A stretch of 28,444 nt of DNA from a virus: positions 1 to 28,444 of IMG/VR virus record IMGVR_UViG_3300020442_000867. The stretch is one strand, 5' to 3'. Within the stretch, counting starts at the first letter, position 1. The number at the start of each line of letters is the position of its first letter. Of this stretch, positions 20,430-26,949 are shown piece after piece. The notes under the pieces are model-generated. The model worked only from the letters and a program-made list of their open reading frames with translations. It made no database searches and had not been told where the DNA came from. Position numbers and translations under genes: made by a program.

Positions 20430-21098
20430 ATGGCAAAGAAACTTACTCCAGCACAAAAGGCAGCTGAAACTCGAAAGAGGAAACAAGACGCTGCCTTAAA
20501 GTCTATGGGTTTCGAAAGGAAAAAGGTGAAGCGTCAACGCAAACCTATGACCGAAGAACAGAAAAAGGCAGCTGCAGAAAGGTTAGCACTTGCTAGAGAA
20601 AAACGTGGTCACGATGGATCGAAGTCCGTCCACCACAGTATTAGAGATTTACCTGAAGACCATTTCTTACACTGGAAAGAAGTAAAGAAATGGATCAAAG
20701 AATGTTCCAGTGAACTTCAGGGAATTAGGTCATATAAAAATAGTAAGTCATCTAAAGAGCGACAAGAATATCACGATTTAGATATTTACATTAAGAATAT
20801 GAAAAGTTACATTAGTCACGGACACTGGAGTGACTTTAGATATGGTGCAGATCGCCAAGGTCGAATGCAGAGAATAAGTATTGCAATGGCATACGACAAT
20901 GACGGAAGACCGAAGCGACAGTATGGTGTTTGGTATCCAGACATCAATGCTACATATACCAAAGAGATCGAAGAGTTGTGGGTAAGAGACTATGATGATG
21001 AATTGGTTGAAATCAAAAAGACTGAAAGAAAGAATCGCAAAGTTCCAGAGATTTTGGATACAGAAGATAGAGATTCCGATTTCGTGCTTCTTGATTAA
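20430..21098 (+). CDS. Lys-rich conserved T4-like phage protein, 222 aa
   Basis: The N-terminal ~65 residues are a very basic, probably disordered or helical tail ('KKLTPAQKAAETRKRKQDAA', 'KKVKRQRKP'). The C-terminal part has 'HFLHWKEVKKWIKECSSEL' and 'RQYGVWYPDINATYTKEI', which I recall from cyanophage hypothetical proteins located near gp33. It may bind nucleic acid. Late promoter, no ribosome binding site visible upstream. Confidence 0.65.
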   Translation: MAKKLTPAQKAAETRKRKQDAALKSMGFERKKVKRQRKPMTEEQKKAAAERLALAREKRGHDGSKSVHHSIRDLPEDHFLHWKEVKKWIKECSSELQGIRSYKNSKSSKERQEYHDLDIYIKNMKSYISHGHWSDFRYGADRQGRMQRISIAMAYDNDGRPKRQYGVWYPDINATYTKEIEELWVRDYDDELVEIKKTERKNRKVPEILDTEDRDSDFVLLD

Positions 21099-21130
21099 AC
21101 GCCGTATCTCTAAATTAAAAAGAGAATACT

Positions 21131-21379
21131 ATGATCAAGAGCGAAGACAGCGCAGAGAACAATTTCTTAACAAAGAAAAAGTTTTCTAAGATGGTTGAAA
21201 CGGCAGTTCACGAATTGAATCTTAACTACATAGATGCGATAGTGCATCTTGCAGAGAAGAACAATATGGAACTCGAAGATATTAACAAGTTCGTAACCCC
21301 ACAGATAAAACAAAAGATTGAATTTGAAGGTCAACAATTAAATATGTTACCTAAAGGGAATACGCTACCCGATGTCTAA
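21131..21379 (+). CDS. gp33: gp33-like late-transcription coactivator, 82 aa
   Basis: 'LNYIDAIVHLAEKNNMELEDINKFVTPQIKQKIE' (residues 31-64) and 'QLNMLPKGNTLP' (69-80) match the gp33 family of T4-like phages ('DAIVHxxE....PExVxxxxxxxxKEKIExxAxxLNxLP'). gp33 bridges the sliding clamp gp45 and host RNA polymerase carrying gp55 at TATAAATA promoters. The protein is shorter than T4 gp33, as in cyanophages. Its position shortly before gp32 matches the T4 order 33-59-32. Overlaps the next gene by 8 bp. Confidence 0.82.
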   Translation: MIKSEDSAENNFLTKKKFSKMVETAVHELNLNYIDAIVHLAEKNNMELEDINKFVTPQIKQKIEFEGQQLNMLPKGNTLPDV

Positions 21380-22001
21380 ATTTGTTAGAAGAGAAAAGAT
21401 ACTATCAAAACAACAGATCAAACAACTTCTTAATGTTAAGAAGAAAGTTGATCCTGTGCCAGCTAGTGTTTATAACAAAGGTGGTTTAGTTAGTGGTGCA
21501 ATAGATCAGGATATTCGTGATACTAATAAGTATCCCATCGTACACAAAGACTACCCAAAAATTTGTAAGACCTATGAATCATACCTAGAGGAGAATTATG
21601 ATCACGGTCATAACATAACTCAGTTTGATTATTTGGATTATGGTAAGGGTCAGTTCTTTAAGATGCACACCGATTCTCAACACCACAGGCAAGAGTTAGG
21701 AGATAACTCAAACGTTTCTGGTAGGATATGGTCATCATCCACTCTACTAGAACAAAGTAAAGATTTACAGGGCGGAGATTTATTGATCTATGGCCCAAAA
21801 CCGAATAACTATCCGATGAGGGTTCAACTCGAAGTCGGAGAAACAGTTTGGTTTCCCTCTCACTTTTTTCACGAAGTGACACCAGTGACTAAGGGAAAAC
21901 GAACCGTCCTTGTAGTATGGGCGGGCGAGACAGATGATGAAATTAAAAAACGTCATTCTGTAGCGGCACAAATGGCACGGGGAAATACTTCAATTTTATA
22001 A
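21372..22001 (+). CDS. 2OG-Fe(II) oxygenase (prolyl-hydroxylase type), 209 aa
   Basis: Facial triad H99-T-D101 ('FFKMHTDSQ') and H167 ('FPSHFFHEVTP') with R177 ('GKRTVLVVW') for 2-oxoglutarate. 'LQGGDLLIYGP' (132-142) is the usual strand. Clear P4Hc-type oxygenase, possibly hydroxylating protein or nucleobase. It occupies the place of T4 gene 59 (helicase loader) between gp33 and gp32. The stop codon TAA is embedded in the next late octamer. Confidence 0.88.
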   Translation: MSKFVRREKILSKQQIKQLLNVKKKVDPVPASVYNKGGLVSGAIDQDIRDTNKYPIVHKDYPKICKTYESYLEENYDHGHNITQFDYLDYGKGQFFKMHTDSQHHRQELGDNSNVSGRIWSSSTLLEQSKDLQGGDLLIYGPKPNNYPMRVQLEVGETVWFPSHFFHEVTPVTKGKRTVLVVWAGETDDEIKKRHSVAAQMARGNTSIL

Positions 22002-22004
22002 ATA
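21997..22004 (+). promoter_or_regulatory. T4-type late promoter octamer before gp32
   Basis: Exact TATAAATA overlapping the upstream stop codon, seven bases before a sigma70 -35 box, giving gp32 both an early and a late promoter. Confidence 0.65.
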
Positions 22005-22010
22005 AAAGTA

Positions 22011-22039
22011 TTGACAAAACCTGTTCATTATGATACTAT
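22011..22039 (+). promoter_or_regulatory. Sigma70-type early promoter of gp32
   Basis: TTGACA (22011-22016), 17-bp spacer, TACTAT (22034-22039), with CCTGTT three bases after the -35. Confidence 0.85.
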
Positions 22040-22052
22040 ACTTAACAATATT

Positions 22053-22121
22053 ATGAATAAAGTGGATAAGAAGATTATACGAAAATTATACGGAGAAAAT
22101 ATATGTCTTTTGCAAATCTAA
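22053..22121 (+). promoter_or_regulatory. gp32 leader: direct repeats and a 22-codon upstream frame, possible autoregulatory site
   Basis: The AU-rich leader holds the direct repeat ATTATACG at 22074-22081 and 22085-22092. The second copy ends just before the gp32 ribosome binding site (GGAG, 22092-22095). A 22-codon open frame (22053-22121) overlaps the gp32 start in another frame but has no clear ribosome binding site. T4 gp32 is known to repress its own translation by binding its leader. This leader is a plausible equivalent, by inference. Confidence 0.45.
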
Positions 22122-23035
22122 AGTCTAACAGAACCGATGTTAGCAAACTGGTTTCCGCAGCTCAGGAACTCACTGGCGGTGGAGACAAATCTAAAAAATC
22201 CTATGAAGATGAACGATTCTGGAAACCTACTGTCGATGAGGCGGGTAATGGTTTTGCGGTTATTCGTTTTCTTCCTGCTGTCGAAGGTCAAGAACTTCCT
22301 TGGGTTCGATATTGGGATCACTTCTTCAAGGGCCCTACAGGTCAATGGTACATCGAGAAGTCTTTGACTACTCTTGGTAACAATGATCCTGTTAGTGAAC
22401 TGAACTCCAGACTATGGAACTCAGGACACGATGAGGACAAGGAGACTGCGAGGAAACAGAAACGCAGACTTCATTATGTCGCAAATATCTTGGTCGTATC
22501 TGACCCATCAAATCCTGCCAATGAAGGTAAAGTATTCCTTTACGACTTTGGTAAAAAAATCTTTGACAAGATTATGGATGTGATGCAACCACAATTTCCA
22601 GGCGAAGAACCAATCAATCCTTTTGATTTCTGGAATGGTGCTGACTTTGCATTGAAGATCAGAAACGTTGCGGGTTATAGAAACTACGACAAGTCTGAGT
22701 TTAAAGATTCTACTGCACTCTTTGAGGCAGATGAAACTAAACTCGAAGGCATCTACAATCAACTGTTTGATACAGAAGAGTTTGTCGATCCTTCCAACTA
22801 CAAGACCTATGACGAATTGAAGTCACGTCTTGAAGTGGTACTTGGTGAGTCAACAGGTGCGGGTTCTACTGTAAAGAATGAATCCCTTGCACAATCGCAA
22901 GAACCATCTCCTATGAAGGAGAAACCGACTCCAGTTGTTTCTAATGAAGCACCTACACCAGATATCGTATCCTCAAATGCTGAGGACGAAGATGAGACAC
23001 TAAGTTACTTTGCGAAATTAGCGCAAGAAGACTAG
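22103..23035 (+). CDS. gp32: gp32 single-stranded DNA-binding protein, 310 aa
   Basis: The core region 'RLHYVANILVVSDPSNPANEGKV-FLYDFGKKIFDKI' (about residues 121-156) and 'DFALKIRNVAGYRNYDKSEF' (184-203) align with T4 gp32 ('[20 protein letters not shown]', 'FGKKIWDKI', 'SGFSNYDESKF'). N-terminal 'KLVSAAQELTGG' is the cooperativity region, and the C-terminus is acidic (residues about 297-310) for partner binding. The protein has no Cys, so the zinc site of T4 gp32 is absent. It coats single-stranded DNA in replication, recombination and repair. It has early and late promoters and a terminator downstream. Confidence 0.95.
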   Translation: MSFANLKSNRTDVSKLVSAAQELTGGGDKSKKSYEDERFWKPTVDEAGNGFAVIRFLPAVEGQELPWVRYWDHFFKGPTGQWYIEKSLTTLGNNDPVSELNSRLWNSGHDEDKETARKQKRRLHYVANILVVSDPSNPANEGKVFLYDFGKKIFDKIMDVMQPQFPGEEPINPFDFWNGADFALKIRNVAGYRNYDKSEFKDSTALFEADETKLEGIYNQLFDTEEFVDPSNYKTYDELKSRLEVVLGESTGAGSTVKNESLAQSQEPSPMKEKPTPVVSNEAPTPDIVSSNAEDEDETLSYFAKLAQED

Positions 23036-23089
23036 TGTAGTCCCGAAAGGGGCCAGGCGGGTAGGGATATCACTATACTGTCGAAACTT

Positions 23090-23115
23090 GGGAGACCTTC
23101 GGGTCTCCCTTTTTT
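23090..23115 (+). terminator. Rho-independent terminator with UUCG tetraloop
   Basis: GGGAGACC-TTCG-GGTCTCCC (23090-23109) followed by six T residues (23110-23115). It terminates gp32 transcription 5 nt before the 5' end of tRNA-Arg(TCT). A smaller CCC-GAAA-GGG hairpin lies at 23042-23051. Confidence 0.93.
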
Positions 23116-23120
23116 GTATA

Positions 23121-23197
23121 GCACTCGTAGTTCAACTGGATAGAACAACGGTCTTCTAAACCGTAGGTTGTAGGTTCGAGTCCTACCGAGTGCGCCA
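23121..23197 (+). tRNA. tRNA-Arg (anticodon TCT)
   Basis: Acceptor GCACTCG/CGAGTGC (23121-23127 with 23187-23193). Anticodon stem ACGGT/ACCGT with loop CTTCTAA, anticodon TCT. T arm GTAGG-TTCGAGT-CCTAC. Discriminator G, CCA encoded at 23195-23197. Reads AGA/AGG codons, which are frequent in this genome. Confidence 0.95.
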
Positions 23198-23202
23198 ATT
23201 TT

Positions 23203-23288
23203 GCCCTCTTGGTGGAATAGGTAGACACAAAAGACTTAAAATCTTTCGTCCTTTGGACGTGCCAGTTCGAGTCTGGCAGAGGGCACCA
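23203..23288 (+). tRNA. tRNA-Leu (anticodon TAA)
   Basis: Acceptor GCCCTCT/AGAGGGC (23203-23209 with 23278-23284). Anticodon stem AAAGA/TCTTT with loop CTTAAAA, anticodon TAA. A class II variable arm (CGTCCTTTGGACG), T stem GCCAG/CTGGC and encoded CCA at 23286-23288. Five bases after tRNA-Arg. Confidence 0.95.
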
Positions 23289-23344
23289 ATTTTAACTACG
23301 TCCACCCCAAGGTAGAATCCAGTATTTAAAAAATATCTTACACA

Positions 23345-25324
23345 TTAGTCTTCTGGTTTTAGATTATTATCTGTTGCACCTTGAGAGTCACCAGATATTG
23401 CTATTCCACTAGAGGAGTTAGATGAGTTGTCAGTAGATGAATTGTCAACGATGTTTACTGTGTTTCCAGAACTTTGCATTTCAGCAGTTTCTAGTTGTTG
23501 TTCTGAGATTTGCATACCCGCACCATTACCACCTGCTACTGCAAGTGTAGGAGAAATACCTAGTGCGCCTGTTATTTGTTGTATCTTTCCACTGATCTCT
23601 TCGATCTTAAGACCTTCATCTAGGATACCGTGAGGCCCAAAATCTACACCACCACCAAAGAAACCACCACCGACATTTACAGATTTGCCAGCTAATTGTT
23701 CAGGATGAGTACCACCAAGTGCCTGAATAAATGGTATCGCTTGTCCGACACTACCAAGTAATTGTGTAAAGTCAATCGATGGCCCAGTTAGATTCAGTGA
23801 AGAGAATCTCTCAAGTGCAACAACCATTCTTGAAATGTTTCGTTCAGTGGATGCGATCTCTTGGTCTTTTTCTGCAAGTTTTAACATCTCATCAATAGGA
23901 GATTCACCACCAGTAAAGAAGTTTAGGATACCAGTAGCTGCGTTTGCAAGAGATGATACAAAAGTACCACCAGCGAACTTTCCTAAACCTTCTGATAGAT
24001 GACCCATTGCAACATTTACTTGAGATGCTTTCTCTTCTATATTACCGTCAATTGAATCAGGGATTGATAATAGTTGTAGTACGTTTTCTTTTATCTTCGC
24101 ACCAAACTCAGGTGATTGGAATGAGTTTAGAATAGAACCAATACCAAAGGCAGCTAGTCCTAGACCAATACCTGTCATTGCAAGACCGAACGCACCACCA
24201 TCTGCCAACATATCAAGGTTTCCGCCAAGTGAATCTTTTATTGATAATAAGGTTAGTACGTTTGTTTTTATGTTTTCTGCGAATTCACCAGATTGGAATA
24301 ACTCTGTTGCACCAGCAAGTCCAGCGATACCTGAACCAACACCGAATACTGCAAGACCAGTACCTATACCTGTCATCGCCGCTAAGAATACACCACTGGT
24401 TGTCAATAAATCTACGTTACCGCCAAGTGAATCTTTGATGGATAATAGGGTTAGTACATTTTGTTTGATACCTTCTGCAAATTGACCACTAGTAAATACA
24501 TCCATCGCTGTTGATATACCACCAACAGCAGAACCCGCTCCAAAGACTGCAAGACCAGCAGCGATACCTGTCATCGCAAGTAAGAATGCAGCTGAGTCTC
24601 CAATAAATGCCAATGCACCACCAAGTTCATCACTGATGGACATTAAGGTGATTACGTTTTGTTTGATACCTTCTGCCCAGTTACCTTGACCAAAGTAATC
24701 TAGAAGACCTTGGGACATACCCGCAACAGTAGAACCAACACTGAATACTGCAAGACCAAGACCGATACCTGTCATTGCAAGTAAGAATGCACCACCGCCT
24801 ACAAAGAAATCACCAGCACCACCCACATCATCTTTAATTGATATTAGAGTTTTTACCTTTTCTTTGATCTCATCGGCATCCATCTCATTAAGAGAATTGA
24901 TGAGCATTCCAGCACCACCCGCCAATAAACCAGCACCAGCGAGTAAAGCACCACCACCCATAAGTCCACCTTTGAGTGTTTTACCCATACTCGCAAGTAG
25001 TCCACCAGCACCTTTAGCAGCTTTTGATGACGCACTTACTGTTGCTTGTTTAACACCACTAATTCCATCCGCAATTTTTCCAAAGAGATTTCTGTTCTCT
25101 CGTTCTTTTTCTGCGTTATCACCTTGATTTTTCTTGTTCTCTTTTTGTTGAGTACCAAATCCAGTTTGAAGAACAGAACTGATATCAAGGAGTTTTTCTC
25201 CCGTATCAGTCTTCAGCGTATCAGCTATATGATCTGTATTCTTAGCATCTGTAGTCTGATTCGCTTGTAATTGCTCTAAAATCTTCTGTAGTTTAGCAGC
25301 TTGTGTTTCTTTGTTTATGGGCAT
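23345..25324 (-). CDS. Tape-measure-like tail protein with internal repeats, 659 aa
   Basis: Three regions are visible. Residues 1-95 are a polar, Gln/Lys-rich helix. Residues 105-456 are Gly/Ala/Leu-rich with hydrophobic helices and four to five repeats of about 66 residues ('IKxNVLTLLSIKDSLGG...AMTGIGxGLAVFGxGS'). Residues 560-659 are Gly/Ser/Asn-rich. Length, repetition and position right after the chaperone-like gp26/frameshift pair fit a tape-measure protein, the role of gp29 in T4. At the usual 1.5 angstrom per helical residue it would span a tail of roughly 100 nm. No direct similarity to T4 gp29 that I can see. Confidence 0.65.
   Translation of the reverse strand: MPINKETQAAKLQKILEQLQANQTTDAKNTDHIADTLKTDTGEKLLDISSVLQTGFGTQQKENKKNQGDNAEKERENRNLFGKIADGISGVKQATVSASSKAAKGAGGLLASMGKTLKGGLMGGGALLAGAGLLAGGAGMLINSLNEMDADEIKEKVKTLISIKDDVGGAGDFFVGGGAFLLAMTGIGLGLAVFSVGSTVAGMSQGLLDYFGQGNWAEGIKQNVITLMSISDELGGALAFIGDSAAFLLAMTGIAAGLAVFGAGSAVGGISTAMDVFTSGQFAEGIKQNVLTLLSIKDSLGGNVDLLTTSGVFLAAMTGIGTGLAVFGVGSGIAGLAGATELFQSGEFAENIKTNVLTLLSIKDSLGGNLDMLADGGAFGLAMTGIGLGLAAFGIGSILNSFQSPEFGAKIKENVLQLLSIPDSIDGNIEEKASQVNVAMGHLSEGLGKFAGGTFVSSLANAATGILNFFTGGESPIDEMLKLAEKDQEIASTERNISRMVVALERFSSLNLTGPSIDFTQLLGSVGQAIPFIQALGGTHPEQLAGKSVNVGGGFFGGGVDFGPHGILDEGLKIEEISGKIQQITGALGISPTLAVAGGNGAGMQISEQQLETAEMQSSGNTVNIVDNSSTDNSSNSSSGIAISGDSQGATDNNLKPED
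23957..24868 (-). repeat. Four to five tandem ~200-bp coding repeats in the tape-measure-like gene
   Basis: Repeat units start at residues 153, 220, 286, 352 and 411, each opening with IKxxV and, for the first four, containing AMTGI. Units 1-3 are 66-67 residues, the fourth 59 and the fifth is partial. Units 3 and 4 share 'NVLTLLSIKDSLGGN'. Confidence 0.85.
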
Positions 25325-25326
25325 AA

Positions 25327-25518
25327 TTACGTGCCTTTATTTTGTTGTTTCCTTCGTTCGTTTTCTTCCTTAATATAATCTAACAATAATGAAACATATA
25401 TCTCCCTCTCCCAAGGCATCATCATCTCAAGTTCAGTTAAACTGTAATGATGATGTTGCATCATACTAAAGTTAGTCTGATAATGATTGACTAACGTTTC
25501 GTGAGAGAGGCCTATTAG
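25327..25518 (-). CDS. 63-codon -1 frame extension of gp26 (tail chaperone-type), reached by frameshift
   Basis: After the slippery site this frame runs 63 codons to the TAA at 25327-25329. It encodes a helical, charged peptide with 'LVNHYQTNFSMMQHHHYSLT' and 'PWEREIYVSLLLDYIKEEN', of a type seen as a small gene behind gene 26 in T4-like marine phages. It has no start codon near its 5' end. The first ATG pair (25464, 25461) is 19 codons in and lacks a ribosome binding site. A 7-bp hairpin GTTAGTC/GACTAAC (25495-25489 with 25477-25471) lies downstream of the slippery site. It ends 3 nt before the tape-measure start. Confidence 0.7.
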   Translation of the reverse strand, partial: LIGLSHETLVNHYQTNFSMMQHHHYSLTELEMMMPWEREIYVSLLLDYIKEENERRKQQNKGT

Positions 25519-26225
25519 AAAAAATCTATGAGTCCTCTTAGTTCTCTATCATTCTCGTGTTCACATTTCTTACAAGTGAACTTAACATTTTCAGTAAGAG
25601 TTGGGATTTTTCCTAACCACTCAGCGACCATCTTAAATTGATCTCCTGTCATAGACTCTACGAATTCACGTAGATCATTAACAGAAATTTCGCTACAGTC
25701 GATTCTTTCCTCTTCTGTTTGAATACCTACAAGTGATGCAATCAACGTATTAACCAATGTTTCGGTTTGTGATGCTTCAGATGTTGCAACTTTTAAAAGT
25801 CTTTCAGCAGATGGGAATGCAACTTCAACAGAAATACCATCTTGTATTTCAATAACTCCAGTTGTTTCATCAACAACAGAATCCATTGAAACGTTTGCAA
25901 GATTCACTTCTACTAAATTTGCAGTATTACAACTTTCACAACTAATGTTAATATTACTTGTTTCACCTACAGACTTCGCACGAATCTGAGTAAACATATA
26001 CTCAACATCGAAAGTCTTAAGGGTTTTGCGATCTAGATTACCATCAACACAAACTAATATTGTATCGATGATTGCCTTCATCGCAGCTTTTGGATCATTC
26101 TGTTCGAATGCCATCAATAACACCTTTTCCTCTTTAACGAGGTAAGGTCTATAACGAACCGTCTCTTGAGTAGACGGAATCACCATTTCATATTTTGGTG
26201 ATGTATTCAGCTTTGGTAGTGCCAT
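25515..26225 (-). CDS. gp26: gp26-like baseplate hub/tail assembly protein, 236 aa (fusion about 299 aa by frameshift)
   Basis: Matches the T4 gp26 (T4_baseplate) family in overall layout: N-terminal 'RYRPYLVKEEKVLLMAFE' (25-42), 'FDVEYMFTQIRAKSVGE' (72-88) and two Cys pairs, C96-x2-C99 and C218-x2-C221, that could bind one zinc. The second ATG (26225) is preferred to 26228 since AGGAG then stands 6 nt upstream. The gene ends 'GLIDFF' with T_TTT_TTC and then TAA TAG. In T4, gp26 is needed for baseplate hub assembly. The arrangement here is that of tail assembly chaperones. Confidence 0.82.
   Translation of the reverse strand: MALPKLNTSPKYEMVIPSTQETVRYRPYLVKEEKVLLMAFEQNDPKAAMKAIIDTILVCVDGNLDRKTLKTFDVEYMFTQIRAKSVGETSNINISCESCNTANLVEVNLANVSMDSVVDETTGVIEIQDGISVEVAFPSAERLLKVATSEASQTETLVNTLIASLVGIQTEEERIDCSEISVNDLREFVESMTGDQFKMVAEWLGKIPTLTENVKFTCKKCEHENDRELRGLIDFF
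25518..25524 (-). promoter_or_regulatory. T_TTT_TTC slippery heptamer (-1 frameshift site)
   Basis: The heptamer is in the exact X_XXY_YYZ phase relative to the gp26 frame: GAT TTT TTC followed immediately by TAA. Slipping by -1 bypasses the stop and enters the 63-codon frame. Confidence 0.7.
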
Positions 26226-26238
26226 CATATTCTCCTAA

Positions 26239-26949
26239 TTATGATAAAAATTTCTGTATCAATGTTCCCGCAAGTCCTTCTGCGAAACCATCGTTTTCGG
26301 TGACTTGATCACCGTCTTTACTTATCCAATCCTTATAAGATAACTGTACAGTTACCTCAAGGAGTGAATCCGCTTCACTAGTCAATTCAATTGCACTTAG
26401 TGATGTAGGGTAGGCCTTCTCTAATACACAAGTATAAGTGATTTTATCACCAGTGATAAAGTCGAGATCAAACTCACCTTGTGCTAAGTCGAGAGGGCCC
26501 AATCTAGGTAATCTACCCGCAATCCCTGAAGGTATTTTACCAGAATCAAATAATTTTCTTTTCTTTACAGGGAAACCAACTCCCTTTTTAATGTGTTGAA
26601 GAATAACTGGGTGAGTGTAGTCATTGTAATAACCCACTTCGTAGTTCGCACGGTTTACTGCGAGTTCTTGCCAGTCTTCAAAATATCTACGTATCTTATA
26701 GTCATTCATTAAGTAGAATACTAGAGTTACGTCTTCAACTATGAATCCGTTTGCTATTTTCTTTTGTGTGAGACCCATCATCTTTTCTGTAGATTGAATC
26801 TGTCTGCCTGGGATGTTAAACCCTTTACACAAAACATCTAGGGATCGAGAATCGCCTTTTAGTGGTGGTAGAAAAACTCTGAACAGGTTGTTGACTGCAA
26901 ACCCGCCTGCTTTACCTACTTCTGATTTAAAATCGTCTATGTTATGCAT
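26239..26949 (-). CDS. Tail-tube-fold baseplate protein, 236 aa
   Basis: 'LDVLCKGFNIPGRQI' (38-52), 'IVEDVTLVFYLMNDYKIRRYFEDWQ' (70-94), 'YYNDYTHPVILQHI' (107-120) and the C-terminal 'EVTVQLSYKDWIS' (199-211) are the landmarks of the gp19/Hcp-like tail tube family in T4-like phages. At 236 residues it is larger than gp19, so a baseplate tube-initiator role (gp54/gp48-like) is more likely than the main tube protein. Overlaps the upstream gene by 8 bp. Confidence 0.7.
   Translation of the reverse strand: MHNIDDFKSEVGKAGGFAVNNLFRVFLPPLKGDSRSLDVLCKGFNIPGRQIQSTEKMMGLTQKKIANGFIVEDVTLVFYLMNDYKIRRYFEDWQELAVNRANYEVGYYNDYTHPVILQHIKKGVGFPVKKRKLFDSGKIPSGIAGRLPRLGPLDLAQGEFDLDFITGDKITYTCVLEKAYPTSLSAIELTSEADSLLEVTVQLSYKDWISKDGDQVTENDGFAEGLAGTLIQKFLS

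Noticed and set aside
22137-22367. Alternative 76-codon frame inside gp32
   Set aside because: The gp32 frame matches T4 gp32 throughout. The alternative frame has no similarity or start context.
25327-25464. Independent small gene starting at the ATG pair 25464/25461
   Set aside because: No ribosome binding site, and it would discard 18 coding-looking residues upstream that are only reached from the gp26 slippery site. Kept as an alternative, not preferred.
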